Assembly: GCA_017474045.1 (NCBI GenBank)
Contig: JAFUHX010000017.1
Span: 1 to 64,000, forward strand
DNA from: Clostridia bacterium
GTDB taxonomy: Bacteria > Bacillota > Clostridia > Oscillospirales > Acutalibacteraceae
DNA: 64,000 nt
Direction: 5' to 3'
In this document: piece by piece, positions 63,801 to 64,000 of the stretch
Position numbering within the stretch: the first letter of the stretch is position 1
Layout: each line of letters starts with the position of its first letter
Translations under genes and position numbers: made by a program
The notes under the pieces: generated by a model
What the model saw: the letters and a program-made list of their open reading frames with translations, nothing else
Database searches by the model: none
What the model was told of the DNA's origin: nothing

Positions 63801-64000
63801 CTCCTGTTGCCTTTGCTGCTGCAACCGGCAACCAGGCTCTCATCGACTATGTAAACGTAACTCCTGCTAATGCAGAAGACGGCGTAACATGGGCTGATGT
63901 TGCTAAGGCACACGGAACAGAAGAACCCGTTTATGAAGAAGACGGCAAGACTCAGGCTAAGAACGAAGACGGATCACTCAAGACCAAGACCGTTTATGAC
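37406..64000 (+). CDS. Giant secreted tandem-repeat protein, incomplete at window end
   Basis: The frame is open from ATG 37406 to the final base, exactly 8,865 codons, with no stop; the true protein is longer. Residues 1-33 form a signal peptide (basic MKVGKK, core LLAIMMIVSS, end SVLGA). A mostly helical, non-repeated region runs to about residue 1,800, then at least 11 diverged tandem units follow to the end. Each unit has a Leu-rich pair of segments: a PL-x-P-x-L-x-FLL-x-G stretch ending G-x-GY-x-x-x-I-x-PLL-x-ALG, and a P-x-x-x-IL-x-x-LP-x-L-x-YFI-x-x-(D/N)G stretch, then LLNDY and GLLGG helices, a T/SWA-(D/E)-V region and Tyr-rich YEYEYTY strands. The product is very acidic and nearly Cys-free in the repeats. 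I recognise no family; secretion is supported by sequence, and a surface, fibre or adhesin role is inference. AAGGAGG sits eight bases before the ATG. It is co-directional with replication. Confidence 0.9.
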   Translation, partial: MKVGKKALSCLLAIMMIVSSCSVCFSVLGATTDTKDIYNAIVMHYDSLMDAIDKATVADEAKRDTSGVPVKNGSVWEIKKDTLNGGWLAVSRAIASYAKGTVGTNKTYVDLVDAIKAVAAGYAGSNGHPVADYNAILEYYKFGSTATGTFASQDTVTLNIGTGFDLLAFKDVASIVDKTYSTAVLKFTPKGELATGYTLSTADDISFTTTDFIEPDTDVAAIKGVLEQCIAADAFKTWFNKATLTTDDLAAMTQLLALFDTTMAITGLGYTEAEIWDYYVAPEVSKTYAETKAWYDAAGARAEAEPKAVAYKTRLDALMATDLTAMDAAGLFAHRQSVQAVVNEIENDQFSTLVITILNEKEANYYGANGYKVESYLKELGLKIAQAYAPLFADQLVQLATEADTLKTSKDVELAEGQTWESTPEYAAALAWVTAASDLISDIDSYVLDGASFADIAECKSANGNAITEALYKKVADEIGVVSLDIYGTSYLEDKAAMDKIMTSTILTGRSYNTIYEIAEEFRLLYNKAAQLRDDATMQAVYAAIYPDGIEEYATYLNTMKAAAAQSYYDTLAIVDAYYSEGGSVKYYNFEGIIARAESTRNTSGTYATVATFLNSTPAYVPDAELEQIKAADISALYNKIFGTDGYYNKAVAFRTGLNNLRNLAYQHSNEQTADKKILSYILRQENVTGSQYGWESCIGSVSVDKIREFVNEIELVQQTGIQTSNGKITAGGIEDLMTLAVEDLDKILISNDLGTLLNSLTAKENEETGATVGFLGVWGFDYTFKNPGGGTTTVKAGDPCKNLREFLINLVVGLLWGGSLQTTLFTALNGAVGPAVYNIADTNGQCLSVVSAKKSLWQWLPEITQRAIPTMPHLYYEDWNGIDNVAQTDGANLEWYKYFTGEAFKMGGNSEYDYTMILKVLQKAPLDRTVSNQNNASGTREIRSYWAPFKYNDQIARDDCALLGTYSRTLPYTRGYEITQDKTLNANLWTEGEDQLPFCNDGANCTNPDHYFNSKKAWHINDWNDFYRTFAVATCGLHVPLAELMTKKALHPSDAEASNLFAEADIASINASVITQETGDALYDRLFIPLYRLLGIEGFYNASTNPGGYYGYDKIREASQTWAQENNMGVKVSGIYNSGVPLWTYVLQPIVYWLENELFVRPVQTIAELLPNLLTMLEYDQLLPKLSNISLYIGYTIDIASFIGGKITDLSLSGIILPLLTGLGITQDALKGGISGLLSALLGGVRTTNPNETYTDEKGNTVAYKYLMKVTKEVVTDEFGNKVTQNVTSTTEKAQWKASNGTTYYIKTPGLLTATLYGLMIQEDDPETSENETLENPFLDWIFMKGGNTAQVPLQIPVNRFMAAGSLKGGDHPNNESTSIAGVYGSVTNYHIYAEPGVSMLVLLRWLLNDGTLDVLMPLLSGLIKPTVDPETGEESSILDTIIPIIDGQADNLMAIIICLLNDYVITAEKFQDPAQDTSAWGKYNAEGTGFDSYLNENGTSKFAFGTILRKYLSEGNANVTELELTTGNFTDADLTAKADLAVANADKLINSLATTLFVALKDTLLGIDAIRDLGFEAVIEKMEKSINDPTAKKVTLEDVVTDTVIGNNLVDIIMNLVFGNGLPTKAKLADGTQIQAHTDGQKMSQTYTDGQGVTKTTEYYITAGSDSAPLAYDEKGDVEIVRQVKYALDADGNETDRIEGFVVNEGLLGGLFGDPESILNKVLDALGDFNLDISPVGFYDIWTSTATSGQNTQLAQWLKTQAERFTGKTLTTASARTELKNMTWGDIRAPKGTTWFDADTTDMNVKFDRFGEMICDLLYPLNPILAFLLSGQDIILFDELKLQGENGYSKGIVAILEALGLNTACMSQNSFDNYVYTAAVNTSPVGYTNETDVNVDNLSKGTTTKDGETITKRFAVTKNSPLKPLIVAIKELLIGSGDVNGLLDTPLTVLFSKLPNVAYNLYLFPGENGKNTCNFSIAVKNLISPVTKILEIVDPVLARLVNLDINELLDSFLDIEALVNNLIGGLVGGGEEGQATSISIFDFGKLAADSSTINLNATTYRDGFTKFAKFEGSPGKFFITLIRTLLTKDIVDAIGGLVEGIFNKEGTDKSEEELEADQRVRDIIKMVSTNLCKADPKGELQGGAYVDYLTSIIIDILTDYLPDDGEFYFYEIINRVDEELLKAEDQIEAMSDDNFGIKHDGYDWATKPVDENGNVLFTEAKVNETIENLDHVIRKAVPDVLETLQANGVIGGDLAATLQGEKGLWGLVQGLLGDLLLKDDFLTSIANLLAGLLGKSGDTGTTGVIQQALKSAGFDITFDAFLYEKDKDGKIDKSKKTVLFDYFTYGFMMDADGNLIDATENPGYDMYKLADGTEAELTWAQVYRNHSVIAYEFDKNGELVMENGAPKYQATQVQITRDDVLTNENGDKVTEYKYFVVDENGEATSEVIWLTESGKTECVVGNVTKTITAATKDKKVVDEDGNETNETVYDRVLLSTAYPQATENGKYKYTYKDADGVEQTYLADYQQLKVLNSGEKDDEGKDIYYTLTAVYSEDTAARAWSWGVDEIVAEEGGRDEFTLKKIEIVNILWDVLKPFANVFSTLFAGDALKLFDKTLNIEGGFGYKDYILPLMRAFGLDAIISQLGQDKLSSLTTEDAEGQTITALMTAEQYKEYAYADDGSLDVDGLGTAVKNIVNYVFYFVEILCNYPVETLATALPTLAYFLYADGLTTIVSNVLVPITTLTNRLKEIIDLDINALGAGLVDMLATGDWENFQVALEGFMYIDPDTGELVTNVNEDLSLTYSLLSLITNLEFDLSGIVGKDDQYGGKYGIVLFLNKENEHLAKEYMKTADELEKEDAVANADQIDQLRQQARDCRAGTLKGFLKAIAALGDPVSEHTDVAHSYIAANYRDYVYVSSTGEVHVSKAEVLMFLLDFIFENRTLKEVLGSLLGYDITDENTTDAELLDEIITNVFNNPNALVDLIVSLLTDYEVQELVDVTLTELEAENHFEFYEDAGFETHEEVIKHNETVSEEERVTEISRVKTSATIDNLDGLVGTILNLFKEDLTAQDDPTTAENEEGLFATFGLTADDDITLQALVDAIFETYLYDDKGLNSIMDMLIGLLGGESSAQIVNIVLDILAGAGYDLTPQAFKTNVPQLAETIGDAKSWDEVVKANSKYQYVVKDAEGKVTATYFADEAGLTKLDHDDDATTEEIAVIADMVEEQVSRKVDKQITDEETGETSTKKVTEYKYTYSVEAADGSLVDKEVWLEEAGKTEWIETPDNEETTDVNEEVKHLVEAEMVETDKQKTAVKINATWGLQTRDDFVDMLWNCISPLAPVFAALFCEGNLTIFDKITIKGSAGYEGFVLPLIKALGIPVLKANKNADGTWSDDLGTEHENEGELFLSADKYIDTYAEYKTAVYGADGIFGTGDDNAKVMLTTITDALFALVDSLCARPVNTILTILPYLAHFIESDGIDTILGNLLVPVSTITSMIDKIYEIDLLAMIKDLLRGIIKDMNDKAGKTSDSTEPEDQETTGGAAAAYVLNAVETAEEESTSTGLEDAISALTEPDAALDLSGGDSKNYKFKDIIADLIDGISINGTKLSDIIDSQTIFVNIASTAWLPALTNDNGETVRYAGQKVTVTIDEGRRSGSYAKSEATVYTVDRESVLINVLNDIVFTDGIRDLLGNLLKFDFSTEKMTTLTEEDSNYLLTVLLYGVFEDPEALERLLVDLLSWYEVEYQDARVSGKDFTGVATTEPIDYETIGLDKAQMEQLPADFDSLIAKIVPAVIGMLPEDALGDIKLSGANMEEMVHNLLVDLMTDKEVENDEGEKEMKYGFATQLIQLLAGLLGGNATVASILPMIPEIIPGVELELKEFKKANAALNTYFKDYDTWADAYEGLKTVKKYVAPEEPAADYVAPPYEEGTLNLYATSDDKPVAEYALNDKDEKIPVYANGTKVTDAWGSEWYTSAGSAATKDEEPLENTYVVKTVDGKIVYQYQYELILTNTDSFGIETYKDVLDLVSNILTPLAPILRFLLTEMNLVLLDGVTLTGGDGYDRFIIPLFEVLGVDEYIGEDKFLDKHAFAALDNAAFTAKVIEYIDALISMVVTTPIQTIVDLVPQLVFFIYSDGLAQAVEQLVAPLLTLVDMVNDITAKEVVIEGRDDALVALDIVGLITDLINDNLLVPNNIAEVEGFYGSNGLIERILTGSGLEALLQGLLDNANAWKYAYEYTIPKEEIQDATKDEVVTVYFNKADLDGAAHVPTTGNGKDKTFYLTAVPEKNKADISLGLDKNGDGTIDEKQLEGIFAWIISKTCTIEDVDTVRYFDATVKSGSRQVKGVVANRADTLVQIISETLLGGDMLTSLLNSFGVKLDDTVKTILEAVTGENRYVIFVVLLKYFNEYDVETMVMDYLSFEKVEYAYETYVDGTKLTQRKLRRAIKKLDGSILTIVPELIPLLEENETIKALIEKIGGYTGQSLKDLVHELLEAYAFNDQTMNQLMGLLIGLLGGEDLEGTLSTVLPLVKDIVGIDITPYGFYQATTSDAIKAYMEAAFAAFVSEPVVDENGEVVLAEDGTPKMTTVQDDFTWTDLAKFYTVNVYSYNEVETTTKYEYTYEKDGKTEYYYDVEDDAEKIKIDDVEYTLTASEVDDAHVTKDFYSYTTNYKYTRSDLGENTAVEGVDGKVWFPYEQATDADGKLLWADEANGIPEAKTEKVLDEDGNETGETVKVRATRVNALEGDEAFAWGIDRAASRGGYDGAKNAFIDILAGIVVPLEGVLNFLLRGESLMILPDEDNADSGVLEFYGNNGYDNVIKPLFQALAVDQFGTIVSTDDYMAGKGTALTLTAITDGIFTIVEAITEAPLEYIFTLLPSLSYFISCNGPEIVLNNLLSPVLALLDLADPVVGDLLDELLGATLSGVFSDFMPEDIAYTDGIDYKSPIYVEVDGKDDNGNDVKVKVQATDNGETIKFKDKTYYITAGDGEPVKDAYVVKTTTDDEGNVIPEFKHYNSYALTDLLKICGENGDNLVKILNELVGGLILGKDATEDEVAAFQLLPETFFEDYPAHTITINKATSTSSYYYWYRDSEGKLVKVADNYYEPSMGEIEKARYVVDWFKVDIADSAVYLLDNVLSESLLNEIAKLAKVDVNDESNILGVILKNLIDGKFNGLVVADIITALFENYTITYNDLYGEYITPDHSHLDVLDDADQIKADKVPAQLDNIIENALPVLAPILSDLLAPKDGEEPTILNDIFDNYSTIAADENVNDLYEVVNYLLDDMVWSDELVNTLAGLIINLVGDGGIVGTIVDYIGLTGIKLDPQSYIATIEKAYANKAEVATAVATLKAIIGNAETWADVVKSDATPLYAYEYVVGVDAEGKDQTVRVHFADSTLDGAKHVPTSGEYKGNTYTLKAVLDADKNHVVKLDLNKKVEVLDEKGQGTGEFETKAEADWGINAATDKKAAFISAIAVILEPLFPVLQLVLQGKTLTLVGHDKTAYEPVNTYEYDADGVKTTIIDDSRTGEEIGNGYVELMGVNGYEELLVPILDSIGGLAAFGAYDATNNPDGIMTAAEFCSINNAYDMLDYIVNVIFGFVNSLTADPVVYLATYLPSLLYFLGSDGVYNAVHSVLQLVNGLIAVVEPLIGSNGIKLSDTISLPLDLKMLKLEDTVVIENVKQEDGTTKAEKKVTEGLCTMINKLLPASMANFKLSKGMILKLAGYLGDYKVISTVRSTASSALIKIDEDGNMVYVDKDGNAITDANPAETNKITTIVGDTQYTLTGLLQFALADGLVGNLVDTTTMTGILKSIIDNVMSEDATENVSAVLIKLLNKYVVTYQAIEDPAEELVKVITDYTKYGVEKTEVQIALANLQALIPEVLNLLDLGSLETLVADNLYTDKVVNGLIAMLVGLLGGMDEKTWNTIVDILGYVKDIVGLDINLTPAYYAQNSVLKDFINAVEPRMVDKIGEDGKVVVDANGKPVQEAAELTWADVAAHYTKYEYRYKVADAKEATATEEAQDAKYVTVWFADANLDGADHTPTSGDYAGKTYKLEKVETTSYEYEYTVKATEEGKEDEVKTVWSSNTDFKEVKDGDITYSLEAGTLTKTGETEITHNTKVESDFVWGLADEKTLNDKADRLIEIVTNLLKPLDCVLELLLAGGTYDFATTGKYGDSLSAFEEINIMGGSGYNYAIIPLLEALSIPADSIKTQAEYEATIATKGTLGYILETILYTVNDNLDTPLDFVLGLFANLAYAISKDGATTLVSNLIAPLSEVVKAIEGVLPVAIKVDLMQLVDGGTVAEILLGSDVALKGAEVGLSLDLDCDTLETLVAKLLAKFVAGFDIVIDFSDIAAKAALADEMDEIIYSDSKVDPKWDICIGTPGRNISGDTSASIITLLSMVITPENIEALLDMLKVDLSTLDAELKNIIDKAIDNPDALIGAVIKLLASNYSLETLAMVFYFLGEAEYDYSNIKGGLLNGGHSAVNSAIAKFDKMVNNLIPKLLKLLGNDLDKPVEIIADIYNGLGTKASTATIKDVVDYLLTDLAFNDKMMNTILALIVDLLGGIDAKTFTTITDIVKEVLGIDLSPAGVAAISEANGGKIADFIASHVAEGKTIADLTWAEIADAHQYYEYRYCVQEAKDAVGTEGEEGYQAAVEAKYVTVHFESADLDGADHTPTSGDYAGKTYKLEAVKTDKGERKTKAVLTETWNVSDKDSFLNIFYEITAVVEPLLAFLFKGENINILIDDLHLVGNNGYENAIVPLAKALNIEIEEDADKFSNANDMLKEVVDGIFGLVEDIEKKPISTVLELLGSASYFIANNGVEIVLKNLISPVTGLLKIFDQVITMDDINALLKKYIKMSLDEITGIAGEDGSKLVSMINGLLPKVELVGEDGAITVAEPLPAKFFEIMSTYAINYDSMTNAQKIPENIRNDAVKVTDFSVDKADVLMYLLSTVCSDDFLAFIAKLAKAEEGTMLGDVIYGLSGDEDLVINIISMLLNEYTLVYNKYAQVDIKKENVDPKAPLTDDNLTAALAAIDGLVPTLIGLLVKDADSLKSLVEGLVAGADLGNLLMNLLVPLLAGLNIDDILGYVKEFTNLDIKLDPSAWTADSSTVVAKFINEAADLDENGAISWAEVEENYKQYVYTYTKDGKDVTFYSTSANEKTYSETTTVDGKETTVKYDLSKVYEYEYTYTAEEEGKQVEKTVVLDKNDYATTKIDGKDVAVTYSKALHKQEMHSNFDWNIDTFDALKDFAVELLKPLDVVFELLLSGGEIIAAPDNKPEEEPYPAQITIRGGEGYNFAIVPLLEALGATDLLSQAEYEAKAEADGSHLEYVLDVLFTEVEEILDTPVSQLLSRLANLFYFVGNNGINTLAENLLAPVNTLIDEIDPVFPLAITIDISKVGVEGASVLATYLGKAHDGVPAGITVNVEATALANLINDLLGGIEINGQKLGLSLDLNWTQIAAKMAKTEDEADKNTTGAEVKKIASAMDYNAYENVEGTTAIPDGKYYNIEGDVVDTFVTLLQVLLTADNTEAIKNLVLGLLEDGEVKDILSNILSDPDAIEELIGVVVLLLTGESALTDYPFAFAYKFLGELDFTYRPDEIANAISKFDKILDREAVTIIKLIGTPDENVPAEKYSFINKMAVALDDDDKLADIVAWLLGEFAFTASNFDSLMAMLNNILADNITADLAGIIKTILPIDLMPYEFAKATGNADLIKYVARAYTDEATEAQKQAVTWKDVRNANAYEVKNADNETEWSYIRSWKISGKDAFVNTLLDLLKPLNPILNFILTGDDLAFEIEGVKVWGADGYANAIVPLLNALGAKQLGIDVPETAVDSTDAIGRLVNVLLGADYEVAAGDEVQTQHAKGVVDAICEAPLTAILTIVGNLSYFLANDNLAPLIKNLVAPVLGIVELAESLISMDELDGLIEGLAKITLPGGKPLNITNIINIAGEGGSGLVALINDLLGGIKAYEKIDGKLVEYTKAQVDADTSGATYAEVEVVVKDADGNTVIGEDGKAETRTIYCKVLQVINLLPDDFFVDFAKYVVEDSTLDGVAVTRVGNEVDNWSINPADALMYVLSMVLDYDFFETILKKVGLDLSEGIGATVLTMADKENELVDVLVMLLNDYSVVYSKVEQAPLDTATAPYSSFGTDAQGENILDNENTTNAIAALDPLINTIIGMVAGGKTLGGLVDGLVADADLGNLLMNLLVPVLAGLDIDAILEYVNELTNLGLSTLSPALWAENEDVAFGSELKNFLDEVPTKKDKDGKDLALTWADVEEYYSYYVYEYEVKNDKGEVTGKKNYYSKSADLTKADVDNDATTADVAVSKVMVDELDKDNKATGKKIHSYGMHSQFDWKIEDLNDLVPFVCDLLQPLDVVFQILLSGKPIVALEDTSGERADIRIMGGVGYNYAIIPLLEAFGATDLLTQEEYDEQVAVDGSSLKYVLEKLIEEVDEILATPLNELLSRLANLFYFIGSDGINTIADNLLAPLNTLIEEVDDLFPLAIRIDVAAEEILGLYLGKVHEGVPAGITVNVAGDDLAELINSLIGNLTIGETTINLSLDLDWVELASKMAKRDADNKILTTGTKQVYNIGTVKNASTPDLVNITGDAANAIVTLLDTVLTKDNCENIYNLVIGILPADLDANLKGLIEDVLGSEQSIKGLVAAVVLILTGEYEVTTLDYVFKFLGALDFAKAEDAATAIESLDKVVIKAVPVIIEMLAKDKTDKDDFLYKLYNGTGKNATLENVVDYLLGDFLFTDDMMATITGALLGILKNLGADLTKTLKDILGVDLAPVAFAAATGNQALIDYVNVTPANAEDGVTWADVAKAHGTEEPVYEEDGKTQAKNEDGSLKTKTVYD
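42836..45169 (+). repeat. Giant protein repeat unit 1
   Basis: Landmarks: CDLLYPLNPILAFLLSG and GYSKGIVAILEALG. Contains an EF-hand-like KDKDGKID near 44389. Boundaries of this and the following units are set at the start of the first Leu-rich motif and are approximate. Confidence 0.6.
45170..47379 (+). repeat. Giant protein repeat unit 2
   Basis: Landmarks: LWDVLKPFANVFSTLFAG, GYKDYILPLMRAFG, and PVETLATALPTLAYFLYADG. Confidence 0.65.
47380..49464 (+). repeat. Giant protein repeat unit 3
   Basis: Landmarks: LWNCISPLAPVFAALFCEG, GYEGFVLPLIKALG, and PVNTILTILPYLAHFIESDG. An Ala/Thr/Glu-rich low-complexity insert lies near 48000-48110. Confidence 0.65.
49465..51709 (+). repeat. Giant protein repeat unit 4
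   Basis: Landmarks: NILTPLAPILRFLLTEM, GYDRFIIPLFEVLG, and PIQTIVDLVPQLVFFIYSDG. Carries the first LDGA-H-x-P-T-x-G cassette (about 50188) and an EF-hand-like DKNGDGTIDEKQ at 50294. Confidence 0.68.
51710..53807 (+). repeat. Giant protein repeat unit 5
   Basis: Landmarks: LAGIVVPLEGVLNFLLRG, GYDNVIKPLFQALA, and PLEYIFTLLPSLSYFISCNG. Carries LDGAKHVPTSG (about 53593). Confidence 0.68.
53808..55814 (+). repeat. Giant protein repeat unit 6
   Basis: Landmarks: VILEPLFPVLQLVLQG, GYEELLVPILDSIG, and PVVYLATYLPSLLYFLGSDG. Carries LDGADHTPTSG (about 55507), nearly identical in DNA to the copy in unit 7. Confidence 0.7.
55815..57554 (+). repeat. Giant protein repeat unit 7 (type B)
   Basis: Landmarks: NLLKPLDCVLELLLAGG, GYNYAIIPLLEALS, and PLDFVLGLFANLAYAISKDG. 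Carries LDGADHTPTSG (about 57418). Its later half has FYFLGEAEYDY, matching the FLGEL/FLGAL stretch of units 9 and 11. Confidence 0.7.
57555..59149 (+). repeat. Giant protein repeat unit 8 (type A)
   Basis: Landmarks: AVVEPLLAFLFKGENI, GYENAIVPLAKALN, and PISTVLELLGSASYFIANNG. Shares DLGNLLMNLLVPLLAGL with unit 10. Confidence 0.72.
59150..60721 (+). repeat. Giant protein repeat unit 9 (type B)
   Basis: Landmarks: ELLKPLDVVFELLLSGG, GYNFAIVPLLEALG, and PVSQLLSRLANLFYFVGNNG. Shares GVPAGITVNV with unit 11. Confidence 0.75.
60722..62507 (+). repeat. Giant protein repeat unit 10 (type A)
   Basis: Landmarks: DLLKPLNPILNFILTG, GYANAIVPLLNALG, and PLTAILTIVGNLSYFLANDN. Contains DLGNLLMNLLVPVLAGL as in unit 8. 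Confidence 0.75.
62508..64000 (+). repeat. Giant protein repeat unit 11 (type B), cut by window end
   Basis: Landmarks: DLLQPLDVVFQILLSGK, GYNYAIIPLLEAFG, and PLNELLSRLANLFYFIGSDG. Closest visible relative is unit 9. The unit continues past the end of the sequence. Confidence 0.72.

Noticed and set aside
42836..64000. CRISPR or simple tandem-repeat array
   Set aside because: Repeats are 1.5-2.3 kb, diverged and in frame within one coding sequence, not short identical repeats with spacers.

Overview
The window is the replication-origin region of a low-to-moderate-GC Gram-positive bacterium, most likely an uncultured gut-type clostridium of the Oscillospirales/Ruminococcaceae sort. The evidence is the order dnaA-dnaN-yaaA-recF-remB-gyrB-gyrA, the order rsmG-noc-parA-parB, the presence of Noc and RemB, TTG and GTG starts with strong AGGAGG ribosome sites, and secreted proteins of a style common in clostridia (InlB-type repeats, Cys-rich repeats). 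The lineage is an inference from gene content. No rRNA, tRNA or CRISPR array was seen.

Left arm (1-6.5 kb): a repeat-rich, GC-rich intergenic stretch, a GH2 beta-galactosidase on + (lacZ), then genes on the minus strand: class II fructose-bisphosphate aldolase (fba), endonuclease III (nth) and an OGG1-type glycosylase/lyase, the last two overlapping by 4 nt. Origin (6.5-8.3 kb): dnaA followed by an oriC with DnaA boxes of the form TTTTCCACA, a run of DnaA-trios and an AT-rich unwinding element. Right arm (8.3-27.2 kb), all on +: the dnaN...gyrA replication operon, an LCP wall-polymer ligase, a MORN protein, a hotdog thioesterase, a HAD phosphatase, then mnmG, rsmG, noc, parA, parB, serS and glyA. 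Two perfect 16-bp parS sites (in mnmG and between noc and parA), a near-perfect Noc-binding site in glyA, and an inverted pair of DnaA boxes before mnmG mark this as the organised chromosome-segregation domain. The usual rpmH, rnpA, yidC, jag and mnmE neighbours are absent from the window.

Accessory part (27.3-64 kb), also on +: two polytopic membrane proteins of unknown function, then two giant secreted-protein genes. The first (29645-36769) encodes 2,374 residues: signal peptide, about 14 InlB/flg_new-like modules, about ten Cys-rich modules and a C-terminal Cys/His plus hydrophobic tail. The second starts at 37406 and remains open to the last base, so at least 8,865 codons. It has a signal peptide, a unique N-terminal part of about 1,800 residues, then at least 11 tandem, diverged units of 500-780 residues, the later ones alternating as two unit types. 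Both genes have near-consensus promoters and share a motif, GTGTCTC, exactly the same distance after the -10 box, followed by U-rich leaders, so they are probably co-regulated. They are the most novel content here; no function can be assigned from sequence alone.
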